The notes: generated by a model from the letters alone, not told the origin. 52,853 nt of DNA from UBA3871 sp041797745 (GCA_041797745.1 JBHBZU010000026.1:1-52853); one strand, 5' to 3'; positions 26,833-35,009 are shown, numbered from the stretch's first letter. Numbers and translations: made by a program.

Positions 26833-26924
26833 TGTGGTTATCCCCCTGATAACCTCATTAATCTCTAATCCCAATACCCCTTTTGAACAAAGTAGACTGC
26901 ACCCCTGCGGTCTATTTTGTTTTT
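26833..26924 (+). ncRNA. Candidate small RNA with C-rich loops
   Basis: From the predicted start (about 26833) to the terminator the transcript is about 90 bases. It folds into a 5' hairpin (GGTTATC/GATAACC, loop CCCCT, 26836-26854), an unpaired middle containing AATCCCAATACCCC, and a terminator hairpin with loop CCCC. Three exposed C-rich patches recall Firmicute small RNAs that pair with G-rich ribosome sites (RsaE, FsrA types), but I see no sequence match to a known family. The only frame crossing it lacks a ribosome site. Prediction rests on promoter, fold and terminator together. Confidence 0.5.
26893..26924 (+). terminator. Terminator of the candidate small RNA
   Basis: TAGACTGCA pairs with TGCGGTCTA (9 bp, one G-U pair) around a CCCC loop and is followed by TTTTGTTTTT. 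Confidence 0.85.
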
Positions 26925-26944
26925 AAATAAAATTTTGATATAAT
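26917..26944 (+). promoter_or_regulatory. Promoter of the yprB-like gene
   Basis: TTGTTT and TATAAT are 16 bp apart, and the -10 is extended (TGATATAAT). The -35 overlaps the T run of the preceding terminator. Confidence 0.65.
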
Positions 26945-27004
26945 ATTGCCAAGGTAAACTGTTATTAAATATAAATAAATTACTGTATAAATTATGAGGT
27001 TAGT

Positions 27005-28072
27005 ATGCTTCACACAAAAGAAACTTTTACAGATATTATAGCAAAATCCCCTCTCTTCGATACTTACTTCGGGCACCTTAAGGTAGGCTTCATGGATATT
27101 GAAACCACCGGACTCAGCCCCGACAGATGTAAGTTTATTCTTGGAGGTCTTGTTATAATACAAAAAACCGAACCTGTTGCAGAGGATTTAGAAAAGCTCA
27201 AAGCCACCTTACTATGCTGCCAATACTTTTCCGAATACAACACCGTAGAAGATGAAAAAGCAGCCCTATCGGCTTACATGACCGCTCTTAAAGAGTTAGA
27301 TGTAATCATCAGTTATAACGGCGCTCGATTTGATGTTCCTTTCCTGAAAACTCGCTGTCGAAAACATGGAATCAATTTTAAAGAGGGCTTTCCTTTTAAC
27401 TTGGATTTGTATCAGGTAGTAAATAAATACTCCGATTTAAGAAAGTTTTTGCCTAATCTCAGACAGAAAACTCTTGAAACCTACTGTGGCTTGTCCCCTA
27501 CCAGAACTGACGCCATTTCAGGCTCGGAAAGTGTGGATCTTTACTTCGCATATCTTGCCCACAAAGCAGGTCAGGGTAAGGAAAATTTAATGAAAACAAT
27601 CATTCTCCACAATTCCGATGATTGCAGGCAGCTTTGCAGGCTGCTGCCTGTTATTAAAAAGACAGATTTTCATAAGGCTATAAGCGGATTGGGCTTTCCC
27701 GCCGGCAGTTTCCATGTCAGCGGTATATATTACAAAGCGCGGAAGCTTTTGGTTCAAGGCTTTCAGCAAGGTATCCACGTGAATTATTGTAGTTACAGTG
27801 ACATCACCTACCCATGCACAATTAAACTGGATAGCCTTACCGGTACTGTTGAGCTTCAACTGGATATAACCGAGCTTCCTGCTAAAAATGAAGCCCCTGC
27901 GCTTTCCTTAATTGATACAAGACCCTATGATATTGATGTGTCTTTGTTAAAAAACTTGCCCGGCTTTGAAAATGATTATATAATAGTTAAAAAGGGTGGT
28001 GGGTACAATCACCTAACAGTTAACTCCTTTGTCAGACTCCTTTTGGAGAATCTTTCAAGGAGGTTCCAATAA
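27005..28072 (+). CDS. YprB-type protein with RNase H-fold exonuclease domain
   Basis: The ribonuclease-H-like exonuclease fold is seen in residues ~25-220. Acidic motifs are in order: FMDIETTGLS (Asp and Glu of motif I), IISYNGARFDVPFL (motif II) and LHNSDDCRQL (motif III). FNLDLYQVVNKYSDL between them is typical of YprB. The C-terminal ~130 residues are not recognised. Bacillus YprB is longer and has a TPR region, absent here. The substrate is unknown. The start has GAGGTTAGT before ATG, and a small membrane-peptide gene follows 14 bp after the stop. Confidence 0.85.
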   Translation: MLHTKETFTDIIAKSPLFDTYFGHLKVGFMDIETTGLSPDRCKFILGGLVIIQKTEPVAEDLEKLKATLLCCQYFSEYNTVEDEKAALSAYMTALKELDVIISYNGARFDVPFLKTRCRKHGINFKEGFPFNLDLYQVVNKYSDLRKFLPNLRQKTLETYCGLSPTRTDAISGSESVDLYFAYLAHKAGQGKENLMKTIILHNSDDCRQLCRLLPVIKKTDFHKAISGLGFPAGSFHVSGIYYKARKLLVQGFQQGIHVNYCSYSDITYPCTIKLDSLTGTVELQLDITELPAKNEAPALSLIDTRPYDIDVSLLKNLPGFENDYIIVKKGGGYNHLTVNSFVRLLLENLSRRFQ

Positions 28073-28086
28073 GCAGGAGGTTTATT

Positions 28087-28206
28087 ATGAAAGGTATTAA
28101 ATTAGCAAATATCGCTATTGGTGGTGTTGTGGTAGGTCTCGGTGCCGGAATCATAGCGCTTAACGTTGTTGCTTTAGTAAGAAGCAGAAGAGTAAGGGGT
28201 TATTAA
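28087..28206 (+). CDS. 39-residue single-span membrane peptide
   Basis: The frame begins at ATG 28087, with a perfect AGGAGG 6 bp upstream, and encodes MKGIKLANIAIGG, a Gly/Val/Ile/Ala-rich membrane span (about 8-31) and the basic tail LVRSRRVRGY. It is 14 bp downstream of the yprB-like gene, so it is probably co-transcribed. The small size, single span and charged tail resemble type I toxins and small regulatory membrane peptides, but no family is recognised. A structured RNA candidate on the same strand follows directly. Confidence 0.75.
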   Translation: MKGIKLANIAIGGVVVGLGAGIIALNVVALVRSRRVRGY

Positions 28207-28267
28207 AAAAAATATTAAATTGTTTTATCGTGCTTGCAGTTTTATTGCACATAACATTCTATAATGA

Positions 28268-28484
28268 AGCTGTAATCAGAAATCAAATAAAAATGTTGAT
28301 AGCACACCGAGTGCGTAAATCAACTGTTGTGATGAGAAAATGATTTCTGAAAGTAGTGATGAGACAATTTGAACGGACGGGTAAAATGACTTGGCAAAAT
28401 TGGCTGTAAAGCCTATTCATATATACTCCAACTTATTTTATCTCAATAGGGTGAACCGGAGCAATCCGGCTCATCTTCTTTTTT
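28268..28484 (+). ncRNA. Candidate structured non-coding RNA
   Basis: A TATAAT at 28260-28265 precedes about 215 bases without a usable frame. Predicted helices are: a 10-bp stem 28276-28285/28341-28350; inside it GTTGAT/ATCAAC (28295-28300/28319-28324), itself enclosing GCAC/GTGC; CAATTT/AAATTG (28365-28370/28397-28402); CCTATT/AATAGG (28412-28417/28445-28450); and a GC-rich terminator stem ending in T6. GTGATGAGA occurs twice (28329 and 28356). No downstream gene lies on this strand before the converging CobW gene, so it is not an ordinary leader. I do not recognise the family; the -35 is poor (TTGCAG, 20-bp spacer). Confidence 0.5.
28450..28484 (+). terminator. Terminator of the structured RNA
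   Basis: An 11-position stem (GGTGAACCGGA with TCCGGCTCATC, one mismatch and one G-U pair), GCAA loop, then TTCTTTTTT. Confidence 0.85.
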
Positions 28485-28505
28485 GACATAAGTTACGAAT
28501 CGCCA

Positions 28506-28539
28506 AAAAGCAGATATGGTTTTGCCCATATCTGCTTTT
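28506..28539. terminator. Bidirectional terminator between convergent units
   Basis: AAAAGCAGATATGG pairs fully with CCATATCTGCTTTT, so both strands end in T4. It separates the plus-strand RNA from the minus-strand CobW genes. Confidence 0.88.
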
Positions 28540-28623
28540 ACGCTATTTTACAAATTTTCTTTAGATATATGATTTGATTATATATGATTTAATTAAAAAG
28601 CCGACTTAAACTCCGATAATATT

Positions 28624-29583
28624 CTAAAAGGTTGCAACTTCCTCCACAGGTGGAGCGGCTTTTTTTATTTCCGTAGCATTTAGAATAGGGCCGCTTTCTC
28701 CATAAACTTCGTGATAGTCCACCGAAACCGTTGCAGTTATTGTGTACCATTCTCCATGTTTAACCTTGGTGGATATACCTTTCATCTTACCTATAAGACC
28801 GGCAAACTGAATGTCATCTACGCAACAGGACATAACATGTCTCCCGAAGATAAAGGTATTTGGCGGAAGATCTGCTCCAATTAAGCACCTGCCCTTTACC
28901 TTTACGGTTTTTCCTAAATAATTCTTTTCTTCGGCGTTTATGTCTCTGTACCAAAGGGCATAGTCCAAATCGCGAATTTCAATTACAGGCGCATTAATAT
29001 CAAAGGGTAGCGGGTCCTCAATATCATCAATTTCATATCTGTCTCCGCCGTACTCATATATAATATCCGCGCTTCTGTTGGCTGCTCTAACAATCTTATG
29101 ATAGTCTTCTTTCTTCATATCATCTGTGAAACGGTTAAACACTACCATTTCTGCTGTGCTGAGCTTGTCATACATCAAATTGCGCATATTCTTATTGTAA
29201 GCCATGAATCCGGTAGCGTCAGCAACCATCAAAATCTGATAAATTCTCCAATTTCTCGGCATGGCTTCAAAAAAGTTATTTAACATCCACATACCGTTGT
29301 ACTCAACCAGTACCTGTTCCGCTTTGTGCTTCTCTGCAAGTTCCTGAAGTTTCTTTATATTTAAGTCTTTCTCCTCTTCTACAACTTCAATATATACATT
29401 TGGTTGCGCAAACTTCTCCGGATTGTACTCTTCAATACCCTCCTCACAAAGCAGTACCAAAGTTCTTTCTCCTGTATTAAATTCCTCGCCCTCTAAAGCG
29501 CCCTGCATGAACTCAGTTTTGCCTGCTTCCAAAAAGCCTATGAACATATAAACCGGAATTTCTCTTCTCTTTGCCCTAATCAT
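28624..29583 (-). CDS. CobW-like P-loop protein joined to a YcgQ/DUF1980-like domain
   Basis: The N-terminal ~200 residues look like a diverged CobW/G3E GTPase: FIGFLEAGKTEFMQ (P-loop), a long beta-sheet region and FNRF in place of NKxD. The C-terminal ~110 residues resemble the YcgQ (DUF1980/TIGR03943) domain, with GKTVKVKGRC, NTFIFGRHVMSCCVDD and the paired Cys. In Firmicutes ycgQ-type genes are often linked to zinc or other metal responses together with CobW proteins. The classical CxCC metal motif of CobW is absent. The start ATG 29583 lies 17 bp after the other CobW gene, so the two form an operon. A metal-chaperone role is inferred. Confidence 0.75.
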   Translation of the reverse strand: MIRAKRREIPVYMFIGFLEAGKTEFMQGALEGEEFNTGERTLVLLCEEGIEEYNPEKFAQPNVYIEVVEEEKDLNIKKLQELAEKHKAEQVLVEYNGMWMLNNFFEAMPRNWRIYQILMVADATGFMAYNKNMRNLMYDKLSTAEMVVFNRFTDDMKKEDYHKIVRAANRSADIIYEYGGDRYEIDDIEDPLPFDINAPVIEIRDLDYALWYRDINAEEKNYLGKTVKVKGRCLIGADLPPNTFIFGRHVMSCCVDDIQFAGLIGKMKGISTKVKHGEWYTITATVSVDYHEVYGESGPILNATEIKKAAPPVEEVATF

Positions 29584-29600
29584 ATTCTCTCCTCTGCTCT

Positions 29601-30917
29601 CTATTTCAGAAATGCAGCCTTAACATTTTCCTTATTCAATTTGGAGCCGATAACGCACAGTCTTCCTGTAAGTCCTGCGGTTGCACCGATTCTAACTTCC
29701 GGCTCTCCCGGAACATAATCAAATTGCAGCCAACCGTCAGTACCGTCTACAATGCCTTTTGCTCTGAGAATAATACCAAACTTTTCCTCGTCAGTAAACC
29801 TTTCCAAAATAGCCTCCAGCTCCGCTTTCCCAAACTTTCTTGAGGTTTCGATTCCCCATGACTCAAATATTTCATCAGCGTCATGGTGGTGGTGATGGTC
29901 TGCACAGCAGCAATCCTCCTCATGTTCGTGGTGATGTTCATGGTGCTCGTGGTCATGATGGTTTCCGCAGCAGCAATCTCCCTCATGGTCATGATGATGT
30001 TCGTGATGTTCGTGGTCATGATGGTTTCCGCAACAACAATCTCCCTCATGGTCGTGGTGATGTTCATGATGGTCGCAGTCGTGACGGTTTCCGCAGCAGC
30101 CATCTCCCTCATGTTCGTGGTGATGTTCATGGTGCTCGTGGTCGTGATGGTTTCCGCAGCAACAATCTCCCTCATGGTCGTGGTGATGTTCATGGTGCTT
30201 GTGGTCGTGATGGTTTCCGCAGCAACAATCTCCCTCATGGTCGTGGTGATGTTCATGGTGCTCGTGGTCATGATGATTTCCGCATTTATGTTCCCGCGCC
30301 AACTTCTCCAGCTCCTGCACCAAAGTATCTCCGTTTTCCATGGCATCGTGAATCTGACTTGCCGAAAGCTCATCCCAATCCGTAGTTATGATAGCTGCAT
30401 TAGGGTTGAGCATTCTCAACTGTTCCACAGCTTTTTCGATTTTATCTTCAGAAAGTCCCTTAAGATGACTTAAAATAACTGCGTTGGCACTTTCTATTTG
30501 GTTATTGAAAAACTCACCGAAATTCTTCATATACATGGCACATTTTTTAGCGTCAACTACCGCAATGGTGCCGTTTAGCTGAAGCTCCTCTCCTGCACCG
30601 GCTACCGCAGCAATGATGTCGGAAAGTTTTCCTACCCCTGAGGGTTCAATAATAATATGGTCAGGATGATATTGCTGAATCACCTGATGAATGGACTTGG
30701 TAAAATCACCTACTAAAGTACAGCAGATACATCCCGAATTCATTTCTGTAATTTCTATACCTGCGTCCTTTAAAAAATCTCCATCAATTCCAATATCACC
30801 AAATTCGTTTTCTATTAATACCACTTTTTCATTTTTATATATTTCGTTGATAAGTTTTCTAATAAGAGTGGTCTTACCTGCACCTAAAAAACCTGAAAAA
30901 ATATCTACTTTTGTCAT
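29601..30917 (-). CDS. CobW/G3E-family metallochaperone GTPase with a six-fold His/Cys repeat
   Basis: G3E GTPases deliver metal ions to target proteins. This 438-residue member shows Walker A GFLGAGKTTLI, the G-CICC metal motif at NSGCICCTL, the switch motif EPSGVGK, and SHLKG at the guanine-specificity site, in place of NKxD. Between the GTPase and the C-terminal CobW domain (about 355-438) lies an array of six 21-residue units rich in His, Asp, Glu and CCC (212-337), ending in a poly-His run. Such His-rich loops bind zinc or nickel in relatives; the length and regularity here are striking. It heads the operon with the YcgQ-fused gene. Confidence 0.93.
   Translation of the reverse strand: MTKVDIFSGFLGAGKTTLIRKLINEIYKNEKVVLIENEFGDIGIDGDFLKDAGIEITEMNSGCICCTLVGDFTKSIHQVIQQYHPDHIIIEPSGVGKLSDIIAAVAGAGEELQLNGTIAVVDAKKCAMYMKNFGEFFNNQIESANAVILSHLKGLSEDKIEKAVEQLRMLNPNAAIITTDWDELSASQIHDAMENGDTLVQELEKLAREHKCGNHHDHEHHEHHHDHEGDCCCGNHHDHKHHEHHHDHEGDCCCGNHHDHEHHEHHHEHEGDGCCGNRHDCDHHEHHHDHEGDCCCGNHHDHEHHEHHHDHEGDCCCGNHHDHEHHEHHHEHEEDCCCADHHHHHDADEIFESWGIETSRKFGKAELEAILERFTDEEKFGIILRAKGIVDGTDGWLQFDYVPGEPEVRIGATAGLTGRLCVIGSKLNKENVKAAFLK
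29907..30284 (-). repeat. 63-bp tandem repeat, six copies, inside the CobW gene
   Basis: Six in-frame 63-bp units encode CGNHHDHEHHEHHHDHEGDC plus one Cys per unit. Copies differ at E/K, D/E and, in the fourth, NR and DC. The array is open in more than one frame because the unit is a multiple of three. Confidence 0.95.
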
Positions 30918-31062
30918 TGTTATTTCCTCCCTTTTGATAAGTTCTTGCCCCTTTAGTATACCACAAATTTTAAATCTATAAACAAAATCAAGTATTTGCA
31001 GTCAATGTAATTATATATTTTCAGATAATTAATTTTGTTAAATGGCAGTTTTAAATATATGC

Positions 31063-31100
31063 AAAAAAAACGCCGGCATTCCTTTTGGTCGAATACCGGC
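31063..31100 (-). terminator. Terminator of the chemoreceptor gene
   Basis: GCCGGTATTC pairs with GAATGCCGGC (one mismatch) and is followed on the minus strand by a run of eight Ts. Confidence 0.88.
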
Positions 31101-31121
31101 ACTTTTATTTTAGTTTCTTTA

Positions 31122-34100
31122 TTAATACTTATCAAATTCCTCAAAGTCAAGAGTAATATGTGGCATATCACTATTATTTTGAGCTTTGGTATCAGCTTCA
31201 GATGTAGATATCAAGGTTTGCCTTGTTCCTGCATTGAAATCCGAATTTTGACTGCTGCTCTTTGTCTTAAACTGCGCAACAAGACTCTTTAAGGAATCCG
31301 CCTGTCCGTAAAGCTCTTCGGAAGAAGCTGCGGACTCTTCTGAAGTCGCGGAGTTGGACTGAACAACATCTGAAATATCCTCAAGGCCGTTGTTCACTTC
31401 GTCTATTCCCGCCGCCTGCTTATGAGATACCGACGCTATTACATCGCAAAGATTTGATGTCTCCGTAATTCCTGAAACAATCTTTTCCAGAGCTGCTGCC
31501 GTAGCGTTGGCAATCTCTGTACCTGTATTAACCTTTGCAACCGAACCCTCAATAAGAGAAGTGGTTTCGCTGGCTGCCGCCGCCGATTTAGCAGCAAGAT
31601 TTCTTACCTCATCGGCTACAACCGCGAAGCCCTTGCCGTGTACACCTGCTCTTGCCGCTTCTACCGCCGCATTAAGCGCAAGTATATTGGTCTGGAACGC
31701 TATATCGTCTATTACCTTTATTATTTTTGAAATGTTCGCAGAGGATTCGTTTATCTCGCTCATTGACGAAAGCATATCTTTCATCTGCTTGTTTCCCTGA
31801 TCCGCCTGCACCATAAGGTTCTTGGACAAATCCGAAGCTTTCTTTGCGTCTTCGGTGTTGTGCTTGGTTTGGTCTGCTATACCGTTCATAGTATCTCCAA
31901 GCTCTCTTATTGCCATTGCCTGCTTTGTTGAACCGGCAGCTAAATTCTGCGCTCCGTCCGAGAGCTGCTTTGCTCCTGCCGCTACCTGTTGGGAAGCCTC
32001 GTTTATATTGTCCATAACGATGGAGAGATTGTCTATGATGTCTGTCAGAGAATTTTTAATTTCTACAAAATCACCCTTATATACATCCCTCATTTGTATA
32101 GTAAGGTCACCGCTGCCTATTGCAGAAAGGGTAGCTTTTATGTCTCCTATAATTTCTCTCAGGCTTTGAACTGTGTTGTTGAACGCTTCCTTTGAAGAAG
32201 CCAAATCACCTTGATAGTTTCCTGTTACCTGCTTTGACAAATCTCCGCTTCCTAAAGCTGAAAGGACGTCAATAAGCTCGTTAACCGGTTCCGTTAAGGC
32301 GTCAACTGTATCATTTAAGCCTTTCATTACCTTGGCGTATTCGCCCTCATATCTTGAAAGGTCCGCTCTTTGTTCAAGTCTGCCCTCAACCGCATAATTG
32401 GCAATCTTTACGGAATCTTCCACAAGTTCGCCCACTGCCTGAGTTACTCGCTCTACCTCGTGGTCTATCTTGTCAAAGGTCTTTTCCAGTTCCTTTGTGT
32501 ACTCGTTTCTAGGGATATTGTTTTCCTCAAACTCAAAGTTTCCGGCAGCAAGATTGCTTAAGTTTCTTTCAAGTCTTTCAGCCGCAGCGTCTGAATATTC
32601 CTGCTGTCTTAAAATAGCTGTAAGGTCTTGAAGCGAACCTAAGTAGCCTATTTTTTCTCCCTCGGCATCCCTTAAATAATTCATGGTTTGTCTGTATATG
32701 TGATTGTTAAATTCAAATTCAGTTTCTTCTTTTCCTGCCTCAAATGCAGCAATTCCGTTTATGTCTGCCCCCTCGATATAGCAAGGCTTTCCATAAAGCT
32801 GTCTTGCACTGCCCTTTATTATGTTGAGTGCTCTTAAGTTGTTTCCAAAGGCTGTATTTATAAAAGTCCAGTTTCCGTCGTTGTCCATAACCTGAACAGG
32901 CATAGGAATGGAATCAATGATATTGCCATACCAAGTAGTCTTTTTGACAATCATATCAAGGGTTCCGTTTATGCCCTCGATAAGAGCCTTGTACTCACCT
33001 GCATATTTTGTAGCGTCCGCTCTCACAGAATAGTCCTGTGCTATCGCCGCATTTACCATAGTCTGAACGTCTGTTGTCAACATTTTAAGGCTTTCTACCG
33101 TACTGCGAAGCTGAACAAATGCCTTTCCATATTCTCCCGGTCTGTCTACATCAACCTCCGGAAGTCTTCCCTCTCCCAAATCTCCTACCGCTGCTACAAG
33201 GTCCAGTACCTGCACAAGAAGAATATCAATTACTTCGTTTACGCCATCCATGATATCCTTATAGCTGCCGCCAAAGCTGCTTGAATCGGCTCTGTAGAAT
33301 GTGCTTCCCTCCTTAAATTCAGTTGCAAAGTTGAGAAGAGATGACTTAAGTCCGTTAAGAGTATCTATCGCTTTTTTCATCGACAGGTTGAGAGCGTCAT
33401 CCTCCGAACGAACCTCAATATCCACATCGTCTATGTTTCCTTGGGCTATTTGTTCAAGGACATATGCCTGCTTTTCGTTATTTTCAACCAAATCCGCAAA
33501 GGAATTTATAAGCAAATCAATCTCATCTGTAACCTTTTCCTTGCGGACAATACCTCCGACTCTGCGACCGGAAGCAAGCAGTGACGCTTCATTTGCAATA
33601 TTGGAAACAGGCAAAACAGCCTTTCTTGTTACTATAAAGATTGCCGCTATAATGCCTATGAGGGCAAGGGCAAGTATTACTACCTGCAATATTATGGTGT
33701 TTATTGCCATGGCATAGGCTTCGCTGGTCGGCAAGCAAACCAATACTCTCCAACCGGTAGTTTCCAAAACCTCTGTAACAGCAAGCATATTTCTTCCATT
33801 TTCATCTGTGAAGCTTACAATTTCGCCCTCATCTCCGTTAAGCACAGCCTCTGTAAGTTCTTGAGAAAAATCAAAATCCGTTATCTTACCGACTTTTCCG
33901 CCGGAATCAGCAGCCAAATACTTTTCATCAGGGTGATAAAAGAATGTGCCGTCGTTTAAAAAGGCCATTACATAACCCTCTTCACCAATCTTTGCATTTG
34001 CAAAGATATCTTGTACGTCATTTAACATGAAGCTGATGGCTGCACTTCCTAAAAAAGTTCCCTCACCGCTATAAATAGGTGAAGCGATTGTGCAGACAAC

Positions 34101-34619
34101 GTCTCCTGTTTGTCCGTCAACATAAGGGGACGTAATTATGGTTTGCTTTTCTTCCATAGGTCTTACCATCCACTCCCTGTGGAAAGTGTCAACGGCTCCC
34201 GGATAATCTTTGTTCATAACATCTCCGGTGGAGGAAGCGATATCCTGCACATAGTAGCTTGCAATATAAAGTTCTACTACCGTATCTTTATATAAATCGT
34301 ATGAACCCTTTATCTGTGAGTAAATCGTAGGCCACATAGAATTTTCATCCAGCCAGCCCTTGCTGTTCTTTATTTCCGTCATATACTCTTTTAAAACCGG
34401 ATCTTGAGAATATTGACCGGTTATGGTCTTATGAATATTGAAAAATTCATCCGACTGTTGCGCTATAGCCTCCGCATTTAAGCGCATATTGTCATTCATA
34501 TTTGCCTTTACCTGTGAAAACAAAGCTAAGCCCAGTATCAAAAGTGCTATTAAAAAAATGATTACTGTAACCGTAGCTGTACGTCTTACAAGCTTTCGAG
34601 TTAATCCTTTGCTTTTCAT
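31122..34619 (-). CDS. Methyl-accepting chemotaxis protein with dCache sensor, HAMP-like repeats and PAS
   Basis: This 1165-residue receptor would pass an external signal to CheA/CheW. Two membrane helices (about 14-36 and 302-328) frame an extracellular dCache-type domain. A HAMP-like segment follows, then several similar helical units (GExxKxVxGxNGTLD-like at ~430-560 and ~730-880) and, between them, a PAS domain (about 560-665, MPVQVMDNDGNWTFINTAF). The signalling tip is AFQTNILALNAAVEAARAG with GKGFAVVADEVRNLA at about 972-1004. The extra cytoplasmic units make it roughly twice the usual length. AGGAGGT precedes the ATG. No che genes are in this window. Confidence 0.95.
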   Translation of the reverse strand: MKSKGLTRKLVRRTATVTVIIFLIALLILGLALFSQVKANMNDNMRLNAEAIAQQSDEFFNIHKTITGQYSQDPVLKEYMTEIKNSKGWLDENSMWPTIYSQIKGSYDLYKDTVVELYIASYYVQDIASSTGDVMNKDYPGAVDTFHREWMVRPMEEKQTIITSPYVDGQTGDVVCTIASPIYSGEGTFLGSAAISFMLNDVQDIFANAKIGEEGYVMAFLNDGTFFYHPDEKYLAADSGGKVGKITDFDFSQELTEAVLNGDEGEIVSFTDENGRNMLAVTEVLETTGWRVLVCLPTSEAYAMAINTIILQVVILALALIGIIAAIFIVTRKAVLPVSNIANEASLLASGRRVGGIVRKEKVTDEIDLLINSFADLVENNEKQAYVLEQIAQGNIDDVDIEVRSEDDALNLSMKKAIDTLNGLKSSLLNFATEFKEGSTFYRADSSSFGGSYKDIMDGVNEVIDILLVQVLDLVAAVGDLGEGRLPEVDVDRPGEYGKAFVQLRSTVESLKMLTTDVQTMVNAAIAQDYSVRADATKYAGEYKALIEGINGTLDMIVKKTTWYGNIIDSIPMPVQVMDNDGNWTFINTAFGNNLRALNIIKGSARQLYGKPCYIEGADINGIAAFEAGKEETEFEFNNHIYRQTMNYLRDAEGEKIGYLGSLQDLTAILRQQEYSDAAAERLERNLSNLAAGNFEFEENNIPRNEYTKELEKTFDKIDHEVERVTQAVGELVEDSVKIANYAVEGRLEQRADLSRYEGEYAKVMKGLNDTVDALTEPVNELIDVLSALGSGDLSKQVTGNYQGDLASSKEAFNNTVQSLREIIGDIKATLSAIGSGDLTIQMRDVYKGDFVEIKNSLTDIIDNLSIVMDNINEASQQVAAGAKQLSDGAQNLAAGSTKQAMAIRELGDTMNGIADQTKHNTEDAKKASDLSKNLMVQADQGNKQMKDMLSSMSEINESSANISKIIKVIDDIAFQTNILALNAAVEAARAGVHGKGFAVVADEVRNLAAKSAAAASETTSLIEGSVAKVNTGTEIANATAAALEKIVSGITETSNLCDVIASVSHKQAAGIDEVNNGLEDISDVVQSNSATSEESAASSEELYGQADSLKSLVAQFKTKSSSQNSDFNAGTRQTLISTSEADTKAQNNSDMPHITLDFEEFDKY

Positions 34620-34798
34620 AAATACCTCCTAAATTTTCACACCCAATCTGACTCATTTTAACATATTAGTGAATTAAAGTATAGCCTTTTTTCTGAATTG
34701 TTTGTCTTTTTTGCGTTATTTACAAGGAAATAAGAGGCAATGCAGGCTTAAGTATCAACACACTTATGTATCAACACATTCATTAAGAGGAAAGTTTT

Positions 34799-34843
34799 AT
34801 GGCTACTATGCATTGGTCTTTTACATTTTTGAAACTCATTTGA
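34799..34843 (+). CDS. Possible 14-residue peptide (very tentative)
   Basis: ATG 34799 has AAGAGGAAAG 4 bp upstream. It opens a 14-codon frame (MATMHWSFTFLKLI) that ends 7 bp before a strong terminator. It may be a leader peptide or chance. Confidence 0.2.
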   Translation: MATMHWSFTFLKLI

Positions 34844-34850
34844 AACTCAA

Positions 34851-34892
34851 AAAAGGTGCCGCTATCCATTTTACTGAATATCGGCACCTTTT
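34851..34892 (+). terminator. Orphan intrinsic terminator
   Basis: AAAAGGTGCCG pairs perfectly with CGGCACCTTTT (11 bp). No recognised gene precedes it on the plus strand, which implies a short transcript from about 34700-34850. Confidence 0.8.
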
Positions 34893-34905
34893 GTCCTATA
34901 AGCCC
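34889..34905 (+). repeat. Dispersed terminator-linked motif, copy C
   Basis: TTTTGTCCTATAAGCCC forms the tail of the preceding terminator. It matches the copies at 6726-6743 and 16288-16305. Confidence 0.55.
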
Positions 34906-35009
34906 GCCTTTATTAATCTGCAATCTGCCTTAAATAAACGCTGAATTTCAATATTTGCAATATAAAATAAAGCGCATGAAAAATCCGCACAAAAATCTTA
35001 AAAAAGTTC

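Larger units (their letters stand above)
34620..35009. other. Intergenic region with a minimal terminated unit
   Basis: Apart from the items listed separately (34799-34843, 34851-34892, 34889-34905), the region holds a tandem 16-bp direct repeat, GTATCAACACA(C/T), at about 34752 and 34768. I see no convincing longer gene. Confidence 0.5.

Noticed and set aside
26744..26926. 60-residue open frame over the candidate sRNA
   Set aside because: It lacks a ribosome site, starts before the predicted promoter and runs through the terminator hairpin.
28268..28484. T-box riboswitch, because of AGGGTGAACCGG near the terminator
   Set aside because: The T-box bulge AGGGTGGNACCGCG is not matched, and no same-strand gene follows that it could control.
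29747..30473. Repetitive open frames opposite and beside the CobW His-rich region
   Set aside because: They are frame shadows of the 63-bp repeat; the CobW frame carries the GTPase motifs.
34702..34944. 80-residue open frame in the region after the chemoreceptor
   Set aside because: It begins with TTG without a ribosome site, reads through a strong terminator and has no protein-like composition.
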